From Lichenostomus cassidix (taxonomy: Eukaryota; Chordata; Aves; Passeriformes; Meliphagidae), in NCBI GenBank assembly GCA_008360975.2, contig CM039182.1:91657405-91721404 (forward strand): 64,000 bases of DNA. Reading direction: 5' to 3'. The position numbers and the translations under genes are program-made. This document shows positions 21,688 to 35,440 of this stretch, piece after piece. Numbering within the stretch: position 1 is the stretch's first letter; each line of letters begins with the position of its first letter. The notes under the pieces are model-generated. The model had not been told where the DNA came from. It made no database searches and saw only the letters and a program-made list of their open reading frames with translations.

Positions 21688-24087
21688 TAATGTCTGTCTC
21701 TAAAAAGTAGAGCTTTCCACTTCAACACCACCAGATATGGAATGGCTGAGAAAAAAACTGAATCTATTATCCTGCCACAAGATTGAAGCATGTTGCACTG
21801 ACTGGTGTCTCACTGAGGACATAAAAAACAACTGACTACTGTATGTGAATGGAAAAGTTGAAAAGGGACCCAGGATGGTTTTTTCAGAGGAATGTGCTCC
21901 CTGCTGAGGAGCTGTTCACACGCTCCACCTGAAGCCAGTGTGCAGCACAGGGGAAAACAAAGAGGAGAGGCAATGAAGGATGGGGAGGTTAGGGAGGGTT
22001 GGATCAACACTGCTCCCTTCTGAGCTGCACACCTCTATGTGTGAAAGAGAGGGAGAGAGAAAACACCACACTGCTCGTTGTGAAAGGTTACAGGAGTAAA
22101 AAGAAACACAGGGTTAATGTAAGAAAGATGTTTCTAGTTACTACTGGTACAGCAGTCAATTGAATGTGTGTCAATTCCCCTTCTTCCTCTGTGCACTCAA
22201 TATATATATTTAGATGTGAGCAGAGACATTGTTAATCTCAGATCCCAAATGCCACTTTGATAACTGCCAAGATTTGGGAGGGGCTGCTGTAGCAACAATA
22301 ACGCAACGTTATGTTTTCTGTCCTGATGGACGATTGTATGTGAAGTGCTCCTGTCTCCAATATGTACAATATTTCAAACTTTCCTGCCAAAAATAAAAAT
22401 GGAAAAAATCAAGAAAGCCTTGAGGCAACAATAACTTATTTGACATCAAGTTACATGGGTTTTACATGTTTATTTCCTCAAATATTCAATTAAAAGCTTA
22501 CTTACTGCGGCAGATGTCATATCACATGGTGCATATGCTCCCTCTCCAATACAGAGCAGCTTTTTAGAAATTACTGCCAAAATGTTGTAAGAACTTTTAT
22601 AATGGTTTCAGGATGAAGCATAAAATGTAATAAGCCACACATTTATGTGCGTATTTTATTGATCATTTGGTACTAGCTTTCTGTTTGAGGGTGGGTGGGG
22701 GTTTTTGATAGGTTTTTCTGGGGGAGAGAGGAATTGTTTCCATGAAGAGAAGCAGAAAACTGTTGGGTATTTGAACAATGGGTGTAGGTGCTTTGTTGTG
22801 AAAAGACAAATGGAGTGACCTGAGTGAGGCAGATTTTTTGGTCTGCTCTTCTTCCTGAGTGCAAAGCACAAAAGGATGTGTAGCTGCTAATAAAAATTAC
22901 ATTGGTAAGTTTAGTTCCACTGTAAGCATTTTGCTTCTCTGACAAAGATCTCTGAAAACTCTATTGCTGACCATTTGGTTAGCTATTATGTGGGTAAAAC
23001 CAGGCTGTTTTCCAATATCCTCATCTGATTTCCATTCATAAATTAGTGCACGTGTTAACCAAACTTAGATTAAATATTAAATAGGTGTAATGCATCTACA
23101 TGCACCCATCCAAATCTAGCAGGGCCACCTGTTATATTTCACAGTGTAAGTCAGTCAGTGGTTTTCAAGAAAAAAGATGTTTTCTGGTTGACAGAGTCAT
23201 CCATACTGGAAATATTGCATACTTTGCCACAGAATTTAAAATCGAGCCCTTGCTGGAGGATGCTGGACTACCTACACAAGGTCCTAATCAGCTATGATGA
23301 TCTTTCTTTTGACTGGTACTAGTAAAACAGCTCAGAGAAAACGCTAAACACCATGAGAGCAGAGCTGTGAAAGTGAAGACTGAAGGGAACAACACTCAAA
23401 TTTGTTTGTGCCTGCTGAAGCCTTGCATAATCCCAAGGAACAGGCTCCCTGGGAAGATATTACTGTCTTGTTCAGCAAAGGAACATCAGACCTAGGAAAG
23501 AGGGTGCGTTTTTACAACATGGCCGTAACACGTGCCAGCTGACATGTTACACACAGGACTGGCTGAGGCAGTAATATGGATCTGTCTTTGCCAGTGTCAG
23601 TGCCTGCTCCAATCTCTGTAAACAACACATGTCAGCACTGAATCAATATACTTGAAATGACAGCAACTTATGGATTTTGAGGAGCTTTTAGGACAAAAAC
23701 CCCCCAAATTTCCAAAGTGTCTTCACTGCAGAGCAGGTCCTGACTGTCACCTGAACATGACACTTAGCTTTCTGTGGGCAACCACAGGGAGTCTTTAACC
23801 CTAACTTCCCAGTGCTTTCAGCCCAGGATGGGTAGTAGTTAAAATAAGGCTTTTGTTTCACTTCAGCATGGCCTTCTGACCCACTTCCTTTGCCATAAGA
23901 AGACAGGCAAGAAGCCCATGGCTGTAAGGCTCACAAATAATTTCTTTCTCCTCTTCTGCAGGGGGAAAAAAAAAAAGAAAAAAAAAGTACTAGGCGAACT
24001 CACTTGATTAAGATGAACAGGGCAAACTCTCCAGGTCCTGCCAGTAGTAAGGCTGAGTATGTATTACCAAGATGCACACCGACACAT
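21688..24087. other. Non-coding stretch 3' of the provirus
   Basis: This is AT-rich unique-looking sequence with a short TA run near 22200 and an A-rich tract at about 23967-23990. No gene or recognisable repeat was found. Confidence 0.55.
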
Positions 24088-24210
24088 ACAATCCTAGAAT
24101 CATGGAATCATTTACATTGGAAAAGACTTCTTCGATCATCCAGTCCAACCCTTAACTCAGCACTGCCAAATCCCCCATTAAACAATGTGCCTCAGTGCCT
24201 CATGCATATG
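24088..24210 (-). mobile_element. CR1 LINE 3'-end fragment
   Basis: ATCCTAGAATCATGGAATCA, then TTGGAAAAGACTTCTTCGAT and CATCCAGTCCAACCC, followed by CACTGCCAAATCCCCCATTAAAC, is the reverse complement of a CR1 3' end. The 3' terminus is on the left, so the element lies on the minus strand. It ends at a small inverted repeat, TGCATATAT AGAG ATATATGCA (24209-24230). Confidence 0.82.
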
Positions 24211-27200
24211 CATATATAGAGATATATGCAATACAGATGCCTCCTTAGATAGTCTGTCCAGCAGTCACACAGACATACACACACAGGAAAACAGGTCTCT
24301 CTGGTAGCAGGTCCAGACCTATGATCTCCTCAGTGCTTGAGCCTCAGCCAGCTCTTAGTTCCTCTTGTCTCTCCAGAACCCATCCCACACCATCCAGCCT
24401 CTCTCATGCCTGACTAATAGGGTTGGACAAATGCACTGACCACCAACATGACTACACATGGCCAGACTCTTCCAGCACAGAGGAAGTCAGATGAACATGG
24501 TGGCAGGCACTCAGTATTTGGAGCAATTTAGTTAAAACTGGACAAACCACTTAATCTGGTCAGATTTCCCACTGAGCATTCTTTGGACAGGATGATCCTT
24601 GGATTCCACAACTCAGTATGCATGTTTCACTACATGCCATAGGCAGATGTAGTACTGAAAATCATCTTGTAAAGTAAGGATATGTTTTGTAAAACACACA
24701 AGGTAAACTCATGCACCTTTTAGAGTAACTGGCCACATTAGTGGTAATGGCCACATTAGTGGAAAAGGTAAATAAAAACTGCAAAAAAGTGTCCTGTCAC
24801 ATAATTTCAAATGAAATTTGAACAGACATTTTCATCTTCTAAGATACTGTAGTTTAAAACTTGATTAATTTAGATTAGATGGTAAAATTCCATTAGGGTG
24901 TACAATTAGATAAATAAGGGCACATGCAAGTGCAGGAGTGATGTTCACTGTGTAGAACACAGCCTCTGAGAACACGTTACTTATCCCTGGTTTGACACAG
25001 TGATGAAAGAAACCAAACAAAGCATTTAAAGTTGAATGCTACTTTAAGCATAAGGAAACAGACTGGAATTAAAGCACAAACACCATATTTTCCATATATA
25101 CCAATCCCAGTATTACTGATTGTTTTTTAATGCATTCCAAGCCTGCAACTACTATTCCTTGGAGACAATTGGTCCTTTGTCATTTTGATAGAGAAACATA
25201 CAAAAGAGACATGGGAAGCCTTTTCCATCTGCCCACGTTTCCCCATTATTGTTTGACTCCTCCCTTCAGCAAGTCTTGAAAGACATTTTCTGGTTCAGCT
25301 TGATACAGATCCAGCATTTCTAGTTCCATTATTGATTTTTACACCACCACCTAAGGTGCTTCAGGGTTTGGAAATTCTTCCATGACACTGTGCTATTTGT
25401 TTTTTCTTTTTCTCACCCCACTTCTATCACTACTGTAGTTGGACAGGGTGTATTGCTCTAACCCACTGACATTAAGCCACAGTCCAGGACTGGCTGGCGA
25501 TCAAGACTTGCTCCTTACTGACCAGTGTCTTTAATTAAAGAGCTAGTGAGATAAATGCCAGCAACCTTACAAGAAACTCTGAGTGCTGACAGCAGTTACA
25601 TTAGCACATTAACTTTGGGAATTGCTCTTCTGGGCTATCCATCTCCCTGGAATGCTGGGCTGGGATTCAAAATGTGCATTTCTGCCAAACCTTGTGAGGG
25701 ATAAGAAGGTTATACAGAATATGAGTCAGAAAAATAAAGCCTTTGAAAGAGTCCTGCTCCACAGATGCAGCTCTCGAGAGTCGCCGTGAAATCCAACTTG
25801 CAGAGCAGAGCTGGGATGGAAAGAAAGTGCTGGAATTTAATTTCTTGCACAAGATTGAAAAGCCCTTTGAAAGACTTAATCCAACAGCAAAGCTTCCACA
25901 AAAATAAATGGTGATTTAGAGTCTCTATTGACAGCAAAAAGCATAGACCAAATATCAACAAGGGTGTACTCCAAAAACCATGCTTACAAGCTTAGTTTAT
26001 TGAGGAACCAAGAGCAGCATCTATCACAATAGCTATTTCCTCCTGGGTCTTTTGGAAAAGAGCTGTGGCTACATCTCCCTATCCTTTCATCAAGTAATGG
26101 CTACTCCAGGCTCTGTCCAAAGACACAAGCTGGTGAAGGAGAACAGGCATCCTCCAACTTGAGCTTAAAATCTCCAGGCTTAGAGGAACACTGTGGTCAT
26201 ACTTATGCAGCTCAGCCCATTCCAACCTCACGTGGGAAAATTCCTGCTCACTTGCAACTACAGAGTGAACTTAATTAATCTGGAGAGTAAATAAGTAAAC
26301 AAAGAGCTGAAACATTGGCAGGGATCTGTCAGGCATGAGGAACCTGGGTGCCGAGTCTTCTGTTTTCACAAGTATTTGTGGAAACTCAGAGATGGTTTCC
26401 AACTTCTGTCCATACCCACAGGGAAAGATAGGAGCTAGGTGTAAAGTCAGCACTAGCAGCTGCTCAAAAGTACTCTGTGGTTGCTGAGAACTAGACCTTT
26501 GAGACAGTGCATGCACTAGATCTTGAACTGAAGAAGCAAGTAGCATGCAGGATATTTTTCTTCATACAAGAGTCTATCCAGTATGCAATGAGAAATTTGG
26601 ATCCACATTAAGACATCTAAATTTAAATTTTCACATCTGTTCAAGGTACCACTGCAGTCACTGGAAAATTACAGGCTATTCAAACACACCTAAACTCAGT
26701 TGCTACATTTGGTCTGCTGAATAGCTGCAAAGCTATGAAATTTTAAAGTCTAAATCTGCAAGCTGAATCTGCCCCCACCATGTCTCTCTGTGGCAAACAG
26801 TTGGAACTGTGCAGCAAGAAATGATTGTAGCAATAATCAGACTCACTCTACCTTGAACAAAGAATTTGGTCATGGAAAGGCTGAACATGTGTTCAAACAC
26901 TAATGAAACAGGTGATTCCTGCCAAAAAAAGATAAAATGAACAAACAATTCTTCCCTTGATTTGACAGATCAGTTTTAAGATCTTGATAAAAATACATGT
27001 TTTTATCTGGTTTATGGCATGATGTTTTTTATCTGGTTTATGGCTCAGTGTGTGCATAACTAAGAAAGGGTTGCTACCAGCCATTCAGTATTAGGAGATT
27101 GAATTACCTTGGAGCTTTTTGGGATTTGTTTTTAATCAATCAGTGTCAAGTAGCATAATTTTCTGCATGTCTTTCTTGTGGAGTATGCAGTAGTTCTCCC

Positions 27201-30200
27201 CTTTGAACCTGTGACACTCACTGCTCAATTTGTGTTGAATATTGGGACCTTCAGATATGTCCATACTGTAAACAAGATTGATAAGAAGGTTGATTTTTCC
27301 AGAAACTATACACAGTTTTTTTGAGGGGAAAAACACACTATGGCCTTTTGGACTGGAGGCAGAAATGTGGACACCGACCAGAAAATATCACTGGTGGAAA
27401 ATAATGGAAATCAGGAATAATAGTTTTAGTAATTTAAAAATTAAATTCTAATAAAAATGCCTAAATATATTGCAACCAAATATTGGAAAGAAAATATAAC
27501 TATCATATATACCTGTACATTGTTTAAACTCCACAGAGCTGATTTGTTTTACATGTGAAGCAATGACCTTTTCCTGCTAGTTTCAACTGATTTTACTACT
27601 ACAAGTTTTCTGACGTGAATGTATCTGATACCAAAGCCAGGTCTTTAAGGACTGGGATAATTAAATTAATAATTCAGGGGGTTAACCTGAATTTATAGTT
27701 CAGGGTTATCATAATATTGACTTAATTATTGTAAACCAAACTAGGTGATCTAAGACATGACACCTCTGGGCCTATAATATTAGCCTCTCAAGGTATACAA
27801 CCAAAGGGAAAACTTATTTTTTCCTAAAGATGATATCTTATGGAAAAATTTCTTGCTTATATGATTAATAATTAAAGAGGATATGTTCTGACCTGTCAAA
27901 GAATATTAAAAGAGCTATCTGAAACAACCTTATAAAGTAGTTCAAATATGTGCAGTAACAGAAATTAAAATTACTTGGCCCACTCAGATCTTGAAGTCAA
28001 ATATTCATTTATTGGAGTCCATAGTGAAAAATGGGTACTTTCTGGGGTTGACTCTTCTCAGCTGTTAGACAGTGAGCTGCAGCATTGTCTCCTGTTTCTC
28101 TGCATTAGTTAAAGAGATCACTAGCATACACTAAAGTGTGCTTTAAGTTGGTCACAGGTGAATGAGTTTTTCCCTTACACTCTTCTGATATGTCAAACAA
28201 ATACTCTCTTTAGGGACAAATGTTTCCAGGCACATGCTGTGGGTATCCGGACCTACATATGAGACTGCACCATCTTATTCACTGGTTAGATGCTGGTTAG
28301 ATAAGCCTTGTCACAAGGTAGGTAAAAGACTGCTCTTTTTTGGTGTCTGAGACATGAGCTGGGAGTGAAATGTTCCCCTGCTAGCGCCCTTGCACACAGC
28401 ACACAGCTGTCACATGTGTGAGCTCCCACTACACAGTGCAGGTCTCAGGAGATGAGGAACATGCTCAAAACAGAATTGGCCATGAGCACGACTAATGACA
28501 CAGCAATGTGCCAGGCAGATCCTTTCTTCTTCCTGGGTTTTGGGCCACACAGATCAATTTGGAAAAACAACTATTGGTCTTCATGACAAATACCTGCAAT
28601 ATTTATGTTCATATGAGTATGTTCAGAATTAACATCGCTCTGAGTCAAATACATTCCTCTCTTGGAAACATTCTATCATCTAAAAGTCAGAACTGACATT
28701 ATTGACACACTGCTCCCTGGATAAAACTGTTTTTGCAAATGTAAATGCTAGAGATTTACATCTGGGAGAACAGAAAAGCCCTGGGAAACAAGCATGGGAT
28801 CTTGGCTACATTGAAATCAATGGCAAAACTTTCACTGGCTTCAGTCATTGCCGAGGAATTTGTGCATGCAGCTGCTCAAGCAACTGCGAGTGTTCGTGGT
28901 GTGATTTCTGAATGTGAGCAAGAGAGACTTCCATGGGTTAATTGGTACATGCCTTCACTAAATCCAGGGTCTTCCCTTTTGTTCTCCTTTAAAAATACTT
29001 TCCTTTTAGAGACATATACCGCAAATTAAATTTGTTCTGCTGCTGTTCTTTGCAACACTGGAGGTGAATTACATGTACTGAGTGGATGATCCACTCTGTA
29101 GGAAGTACAAGACACCAGGGAATACTTATCTGTCATTGTGAAGTAAACAGAGCTAAGAAGTAAAGACAAAATGTCCAGAACAGGGAAGTATGCCCATCGA
29201 CTGAATAACCTGAACATTATGGTTTTCAAATCTACCTGTTCTGTAACTGGTTTTGATTTATCTTGGATTTCCATTTATCTTGTTTGGTTTCTGCCCATTT
29301 GATAAATAGTAAACACTGTTTTCAGATTCACTGAAATATGAAAAAGTCAGCTAAAAAACAAGTCATACATGAGACAATACAGAAAGATAAACAGGAAGTG
29401 AATAGTCAAATAAATAGCACAAAGTAGAGGGGTTAAATTAACACAAAAGAAATGTGCACATTTTTTCTGAGGAAACAAAAAATAATCAGCAGATCCACTC
29501 GGTGCTAAAAAATTGAGTCTGACCTGGTGCATTGCTAAGAAAAACATGTGGGCGCACATCCTTCTCCTAAGGAGAAGATGCTCTGAACTTCCCAGACACA
29601 GACACTTTAGGAGTGATTAACAACAACATCAGTTGATCTTTGTGCAATGTTTTAGAGATCAGTCTCCTCACTAAAGAGGGAGGTTAATAGATGAATCCAA
29701 GATTACTCATTTTCAGCTGTTTCTAGTTTAACTAACATGTAAAATGCTATGTACAACAGCCATGGTTTGGAGGCATTGTTTCTACATTCCTTTTTCAATT
29801 TTAGCAGCTATATTTCTTCCTCTTAATCCCTATAATAATCCTGTTTTGAGGCATGATTAATTATTTAACTTTGCCATTCTCTCAGGGAAATTATAGACTA
29901 AATTGCATGCATGTTATTAATACAAAGCACCATTTTGTTAGCTAATTTAGAATTTCACACCCACATCAAACAGGCAGATGTCTATAATCTATTATTTGTG
30001 ATCCCGCTCAACTGCGCTGAGCGGACAGAGCCTGCACTCCTGTTCTCCCTCCCTGCTGGGAGGGCAGCATCCTGCCGTCAGGTCTCCTCAGAAACCCAGC
30101 CCTGCACACACTGCCACACCAGCTTTTGAGCCTTCCAATTTCACAGCCTTTCTCCCTTAATGCCATGCTCAGTGGACACAGCTGGCTTCTCTTTTCTTTT

Positions 30201-31625
30201 TGGAAGTTTTTGTTTTAAATTCCTTTACTACTGCCTGATTGCCATTGGATACACTCTGGCTCGGCATATGCTGCTCGGTTTAACTGTGATCATTTCTGGC
30301 CCAGGTTTTGGCCCCCTCCAATCAACTGCCAGAATTTCTCCCAGAAAGAGGGGGCAAGGCAAATTTAAACTCTCATCCCAGTTGGTTTTGCTTCTAATTT
30401 AGAAATCAAGAGCGTATATTTATTTCAAAAGGTTACATGTCCCTTTTCTTCATTTTTGGCTCTCACAGTCATTTTGTATTGCAACAAACTTCATTTTTAA
30501 GCCTTGTGCAGTACAATGTTGTTTCTCCTGTAATGCTGTTTAATGTAGCAACACAAACCTGGCAAGTGACCTGAATTTCACAGATCAACTGCAACCACAC
30601 AGGAGACCTGCAACAAGAATGTTTTGTTTCCTCTCTTGATGTTCTAATTGCTGCCCATGATCCAACTGCTCCCCCATCTGACCCTGCATGCAATTTTCAT
30701 CACTTATTCTTTGGAGGCTGTCTGGATGTGTGACATGTCTGCAATTCCTCTTGGTATAATGCATATTCAGCACCTGATCAACTGTGTGTCTCTGGGTGTG
30801 AGACAGTCTAAATGGAGCCATATCAAATGAATTATGTGATGTACAGGGTGTCTTCAAGTATGTCATAAGCTTAGTGTGTAAGCCAGATTTGAAAGGCAAA
30901 GCCCTACTCTCTGTTGAATATTTTTCATGGACCATCTGAGAAGTCAGATGTCTTAATAGAGGTTCTTTTTTTAAAGCAAGTAAGAATCTTTAGATAGGCT
31001 GAGTGGCTGGAATATTGGTACAAGCTTGTGAAACCTGATGGTTTCAATTTGTCATGTATCTTTCTTGTAACAGTCTTTTTCCCAGCACTTTTCCTCAGAC
31101 AACACCTCAATTCACTGAGACACAAAAAGAGTGAGGGTGAGTTTAAGGGATGCAGCTGAGACTTTGCCACTACTTATACAATTCTACATATGTTTATTGT
31201 ACTCTGCTTCCACCAGACACCTTCTCCCAGGGCCAGAGCAGACTGCTACCCACAAAGCTTGTGTGCACTCTTGTTGAAACACATTACATTTCTTCTTTCA
31301 ATTCCTGCGGTTTTTGTTAACTAGAGGACTAGATAATTCTGGATGAGAGCTTTTATTTTCATTAAAAGTTAAAGATCACCCCATGAGTATGGATCAGCCT
31401 AATGGTAAGTCTTAAAACTCTTTATTTACTCATGTTTCATGCACAGTATGTTCCTTATATCCCATATGCTCAGAAACAGCAACCTTACATGCACCAAAAA
31501 AAAAAAAATCAAGCTTTAACAATATATTTTTAGTATACATCTATACATTGCTAAATGTAGGTATGACCTGGAAATCCTGCTGCACATTTACCTTTTAGAA
31601 TGAATAAAGAAAATTAATATGGCTT
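24211..31625. other. Non-coding stretch, no gene recognised
   Basis: It contains two small tandem duplications, an 18-bp unit at 24731-24766 (GGCCACATTAGTGG...) and a 26-bp-period repeat at 27005-27044 (ATCTGGTTTATGGC twice). No frame has a recognisable domain, and I see no further repeat family. Confidence 0.55.
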
Positions 31626-31654
31626 GGGGCAGGGGTGGGGGGGGAAGGGGGGGG
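31626..31654 (+). other. G-quadruplex-forming G tract
   Basis: Four runs of at least four G (GGGG CA GGGG T GGGGGGGG AA GGGGGGGG) have loops of 1-2 bases. This meets the standard intramolecular G4 pattern with very short loops, which favour stability. It is isolated in AT-rich DNA and no promoter is evident beside it. Confidence 0.85.
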
Positions 31655-34600
31655 TGTCTATTTCTAATTTGTGAGAGCATTCTTTTTTATAACAGGAGAA
31701 CAACAACTAGTGAGTGGTTCAAGAGGGCCAGAGTAGTCTGGGAGTTCTTTCTTCATGATCACCAAAGAAGAGGGGACCCCTCAGATGCATTTTCTCTAAT
31801 TCATCCCTAAGCCCAGCCAGACAAGCCTCCATGGTGGGGGATAACTCTCAGATCTTCTGGCCCTCGAGGGCAGCATCTTCCCTTCTAGATCTGCCTGACA
31901 GACTCCCTGAATGGAAGACCTCTTCCTTTGTCAGCTTCCCCATGTGGTGCTGCTGGCATGGTAAGCCTAGAAGCCATCTATGGCTGGCACCCTGCTTGAT
32001 GGAGCCCATGTCCAGTGACAAGGCACTGTGAAGATTTACGGATGCTCCAGCAAAGGGCTGGAGAGACCCAAATGGACCAGACGCTGGGCTATGTCTTTTT
32101 AAACTTAATGCTCATGTTCACTTTTACCAACTGAAAACTCATAGCTGTTAGTTCCTAAAATGTATTTGCTCACCCTGCCCTCCTATGTATCACAGCTTTA
32201 GATATGCCCCCTCTCATTCAAACATGGGAAGATATGCTGGAACAAACTGGGAAAAGACAACACTGACCTGAATGAGTTTTCTAGCAGTTCTACAGCTGGC
32301 CATATCTTAACCTTAAATGAGAAAGTCAGGGGGACTAACTGATCTCTTTCCCCAAAGTCTGCTACTGCCAACAGATAGAACTAGTATAACCCTAAAATCA
32401 CATCTCTGCCTGTGAGGCATGCTTTCAAGGCACACAGATGTCCACTCAAGTTGAAACAGGCAAATGCAGCTGCCATCAGTGGTAAATCCAGTTATCATGA
32501 ATGCTAACATTAGAAGAACCTAACTAATGGAGTAGCACATCTGGATATGTAGAAGAAAAACATCAGGACTAAGGAAGTGAAATTATATTCTCAGGAATGA
32601 ATTATTCACTACATGTGTACAACCAGCAGGGAGAGAACCACAGGCTGAGGAAAATATGTTCAAACTTACCAACAAAAATAAATACATGAAAGTATGATGT
32701 GAGCATCAGCTACATTTCTGAGGCAAAAGCTCCACATGGGGGCCTGAAATCCAACTATATTTGCATTTTGACATATTATCACCAAAAAAGACACAGCAAT
32801 GCAGCCCCTGAGGCAAGGGAATTCAACATTGCCAGGCCATCTGGGCTTTTTTCTTTTGGGTGGAAAATTCCTCTGCTCCCAAATGTCCTACAGCATTGTA
32901 TAGAGGGAAGAGGGCAAATGGGGGATGCCCTGCCTTAGAAGCAATAAAGCTATTGCAAGGAATCATCCAGACAAAAAGCCTGCAATCTTGAGGAAAGTGG
33001 AGATGCTTTTGCACTCCTTCCCTGAACCCAAGTCATCCACTTGCTTCCTCTTTCTTCCCAGACTTGATGAGCTCACTATTACCTCCTGTGACTCTTCACA
33101 AAACTGTTTCACTTCCTCTCTCATTTTCCCTCTGAGCAGATCACCTCTCTTTGATTTGCCATTACCCCTTATTCCAGGCACATCACTCCTACACACACAG
33201 AGGCACAGATACAGACACACACACAGAGGAGAGATTATGATAAATTAGTCTTCTTGAAGGCTGTAAAGCATGGAATAAATGGGAAGGGAGCTAAAGCTCC
33301 ATGGGTCTGGTTTGATGAAGTAATTGAGGGCTGCACATTGTTTGTTTTTGAATTACTGTGCTGCTCACAGAAGTTTCAGAATTTGGCGGGGAGGGAGGGG
33401 GAAAGTAAGTGCTTTGAAATGCTGTCATGGGAATGCCCACTTTGAAGCTGTGCTAGGAAACCCATCCTGGAGTGTTTATGCTCCTGGGGAAATTCAGCCC
33501 AGATGTGACAGCAGAAACAGTGATGGCTTGAGCCATAGTTACAAGGCTTTGCCATGAGGGAGCAATACATGAGTGGGAATGAATGGAACCAAAGTACATT
33601 TCAATCAATGAAACTATGCTGATATGCTTTGAATCAAACAAAGAAACTTGGGTCTCTACTGATGCCTTCAAGGATGGCCTTGGGGCAATGCTGTTCCAGG
33701 AGAACAGAAGAGACTCACTTGATTCTCTATGGCATCTGTTACAAGACTGATGTCTGAGTCTGAACAAATGCATGCCTGACTCTAAAGTTTAGGCATGGCC
33801 CATGGGTGTATGAAATTTTCTAGGCATATGTAAGCTTTGCAACTGAACAGAAACTGGTCTTCAGGATTACTTTTTGCTTATATACAATATAATATGCATA
33901 TATATGTGTATACACACACATATTTTAAGAAATTTGAATAATATATTTGTATAATCAAGCCTAATGGTGAAAGTACAAAGCTAATTATTTGACTTGACAA
34001 TGAATGCTTGCTAAGTGCAAAAGTAGGTGCCAGATTCAAAAGCAATCTCTTATTTTTACTTCATTACAGAAAAGTGCACATGAAGCTGTGTGCCATGCAA
34101 GTGGCAGCTCACCATGGACAGGAGGGAACTGAAGCCCATGCTCTTCACTGGCTCACTGAAGGTCAGAGCACAAGGCGAATTTCAGCCAGGTTTGAAGAGG
34201 CTGTCATTAAGGCGGTTTCTATTTCCACAAATGAAGGCCACTGCAATAGTTAGAGGGAGCAGCTGCAAGGCAAGTGGTGGGTACGCTAGACAGACATCTC
34301 CACTCAGATATTATTCATGGGAAAATAAGAAGAAAAGTCACTTTACAGATTTACCAGAACCTAATGCTGGTGGTCAGCAAGTTCATGTCAAGACTGTTAA
34401 ACAGGGTTTCCTGAATGGGGACTGTGATTAGTTTCCTTTCACACTGTAAGCCTGCAGTTTAAAAGCAGGTCTTTTGTCTACAGGTTCTGCCAGGCATGAA
34501 GCACAGTGGCCCACAGACAACCTCAGAAGACTCAAACCATCTGACTACTTTGATTTTAATGTTACTGAAGAAGATGTCTCTATCATCTCAATAGCAGCTT

Positions 34601-35264
34601 AGTCAGCCATTTCTATCCTTACCTTATTTTCACCTACAAAATTCTACACTAAAGATCAGCTGGCTGAAGAAACCATTTCAAAACCCTACCACTATGACTG
34701 CCTTTGTTTTACACATCTAGTGGACATAAATTCTTGTCATTTTGTTTTATGCGAATGGCAGGATTTATTAGATCAGACAGGTCATTAAGTAATTTTTTTC
34801 TTTAATAATGTCTTTGATTCAGTGAACTCAAATTTATGCTCTGTTATAGTGTGCTAACAGCTATTTTTTGGCTAGAAAAGCTAGCAATAAATCTGAATTT
34901 AATAAACTGACAATAGATCTAAATGTGAAAGAGATTCAAGACACTAATTTTTCCAGTTATTTAAAAGCAGTGAATCCTTGCATAACTGCAAGACTAATCC
35001 AAAACTAAAAGCATATTCTCTAAAAAACTATCTCACTGGTCACAACATGTAATTCTGCTTAATGTGAAGATTTTTTAAAAGCCATCTAGCTATTGCCCTG
35101 GTTGCCAGTGGTGGTGTGCTCTTTTCACCTGCCAAAAAAGAAATAGAATTTGGGGAACACAGCTCTGTACATTAACAAGCACACACACCTCTGTGTGCAC
35201 TCCCTGCTCCTCCTGCCACCCCCATTCTCTGCATACACACACACAGACACAGAAAGAAAACTTG
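31655..35264. other. Non-coding stretch with short CA-rich runs
   Basis: CA/CAGA-rich runs occur at about 33186-33228 and 35179-35250, and a TA/CA run including the palindrome TGTGTATACACA at about 33906-33917. No gene was recognised. Confidence 0.55.
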
Positions 35265-35440
35265 GAGCATGGTGGAACAGGTTGCCCAGCTAAGTTGTGG
35301 AATCTCCATCCTTCAAAATTTTGAAAACCAGGACAAGGACCCCATCAACTTTGCCATGCTCAGAGGTCAGCCTGGCTTAGAGAAAGAGGATGGACTTGTG
35401 TCCAGCAGAGGTCACATCCAACTTAAATTATTCAAAAATT
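35265..35440 (+). mobile_element. CR1 LINE fragment
   Basis: GGAACAGGTTGCCCAGCTAA, then GTGGAATCTCCATCCTTCAA and a later CAGAGGTCACATCCAACTTAAATT, follow the order of the CR1 3' region (in intact copies: confidently aligned 'gttgcccag', 'tctccatcctt', 'ggtcccttccaacc'). The frame crossing it (35269-35478) is not a host gene. The terminal octamers are missing or decayed. Confidence 0.72.
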
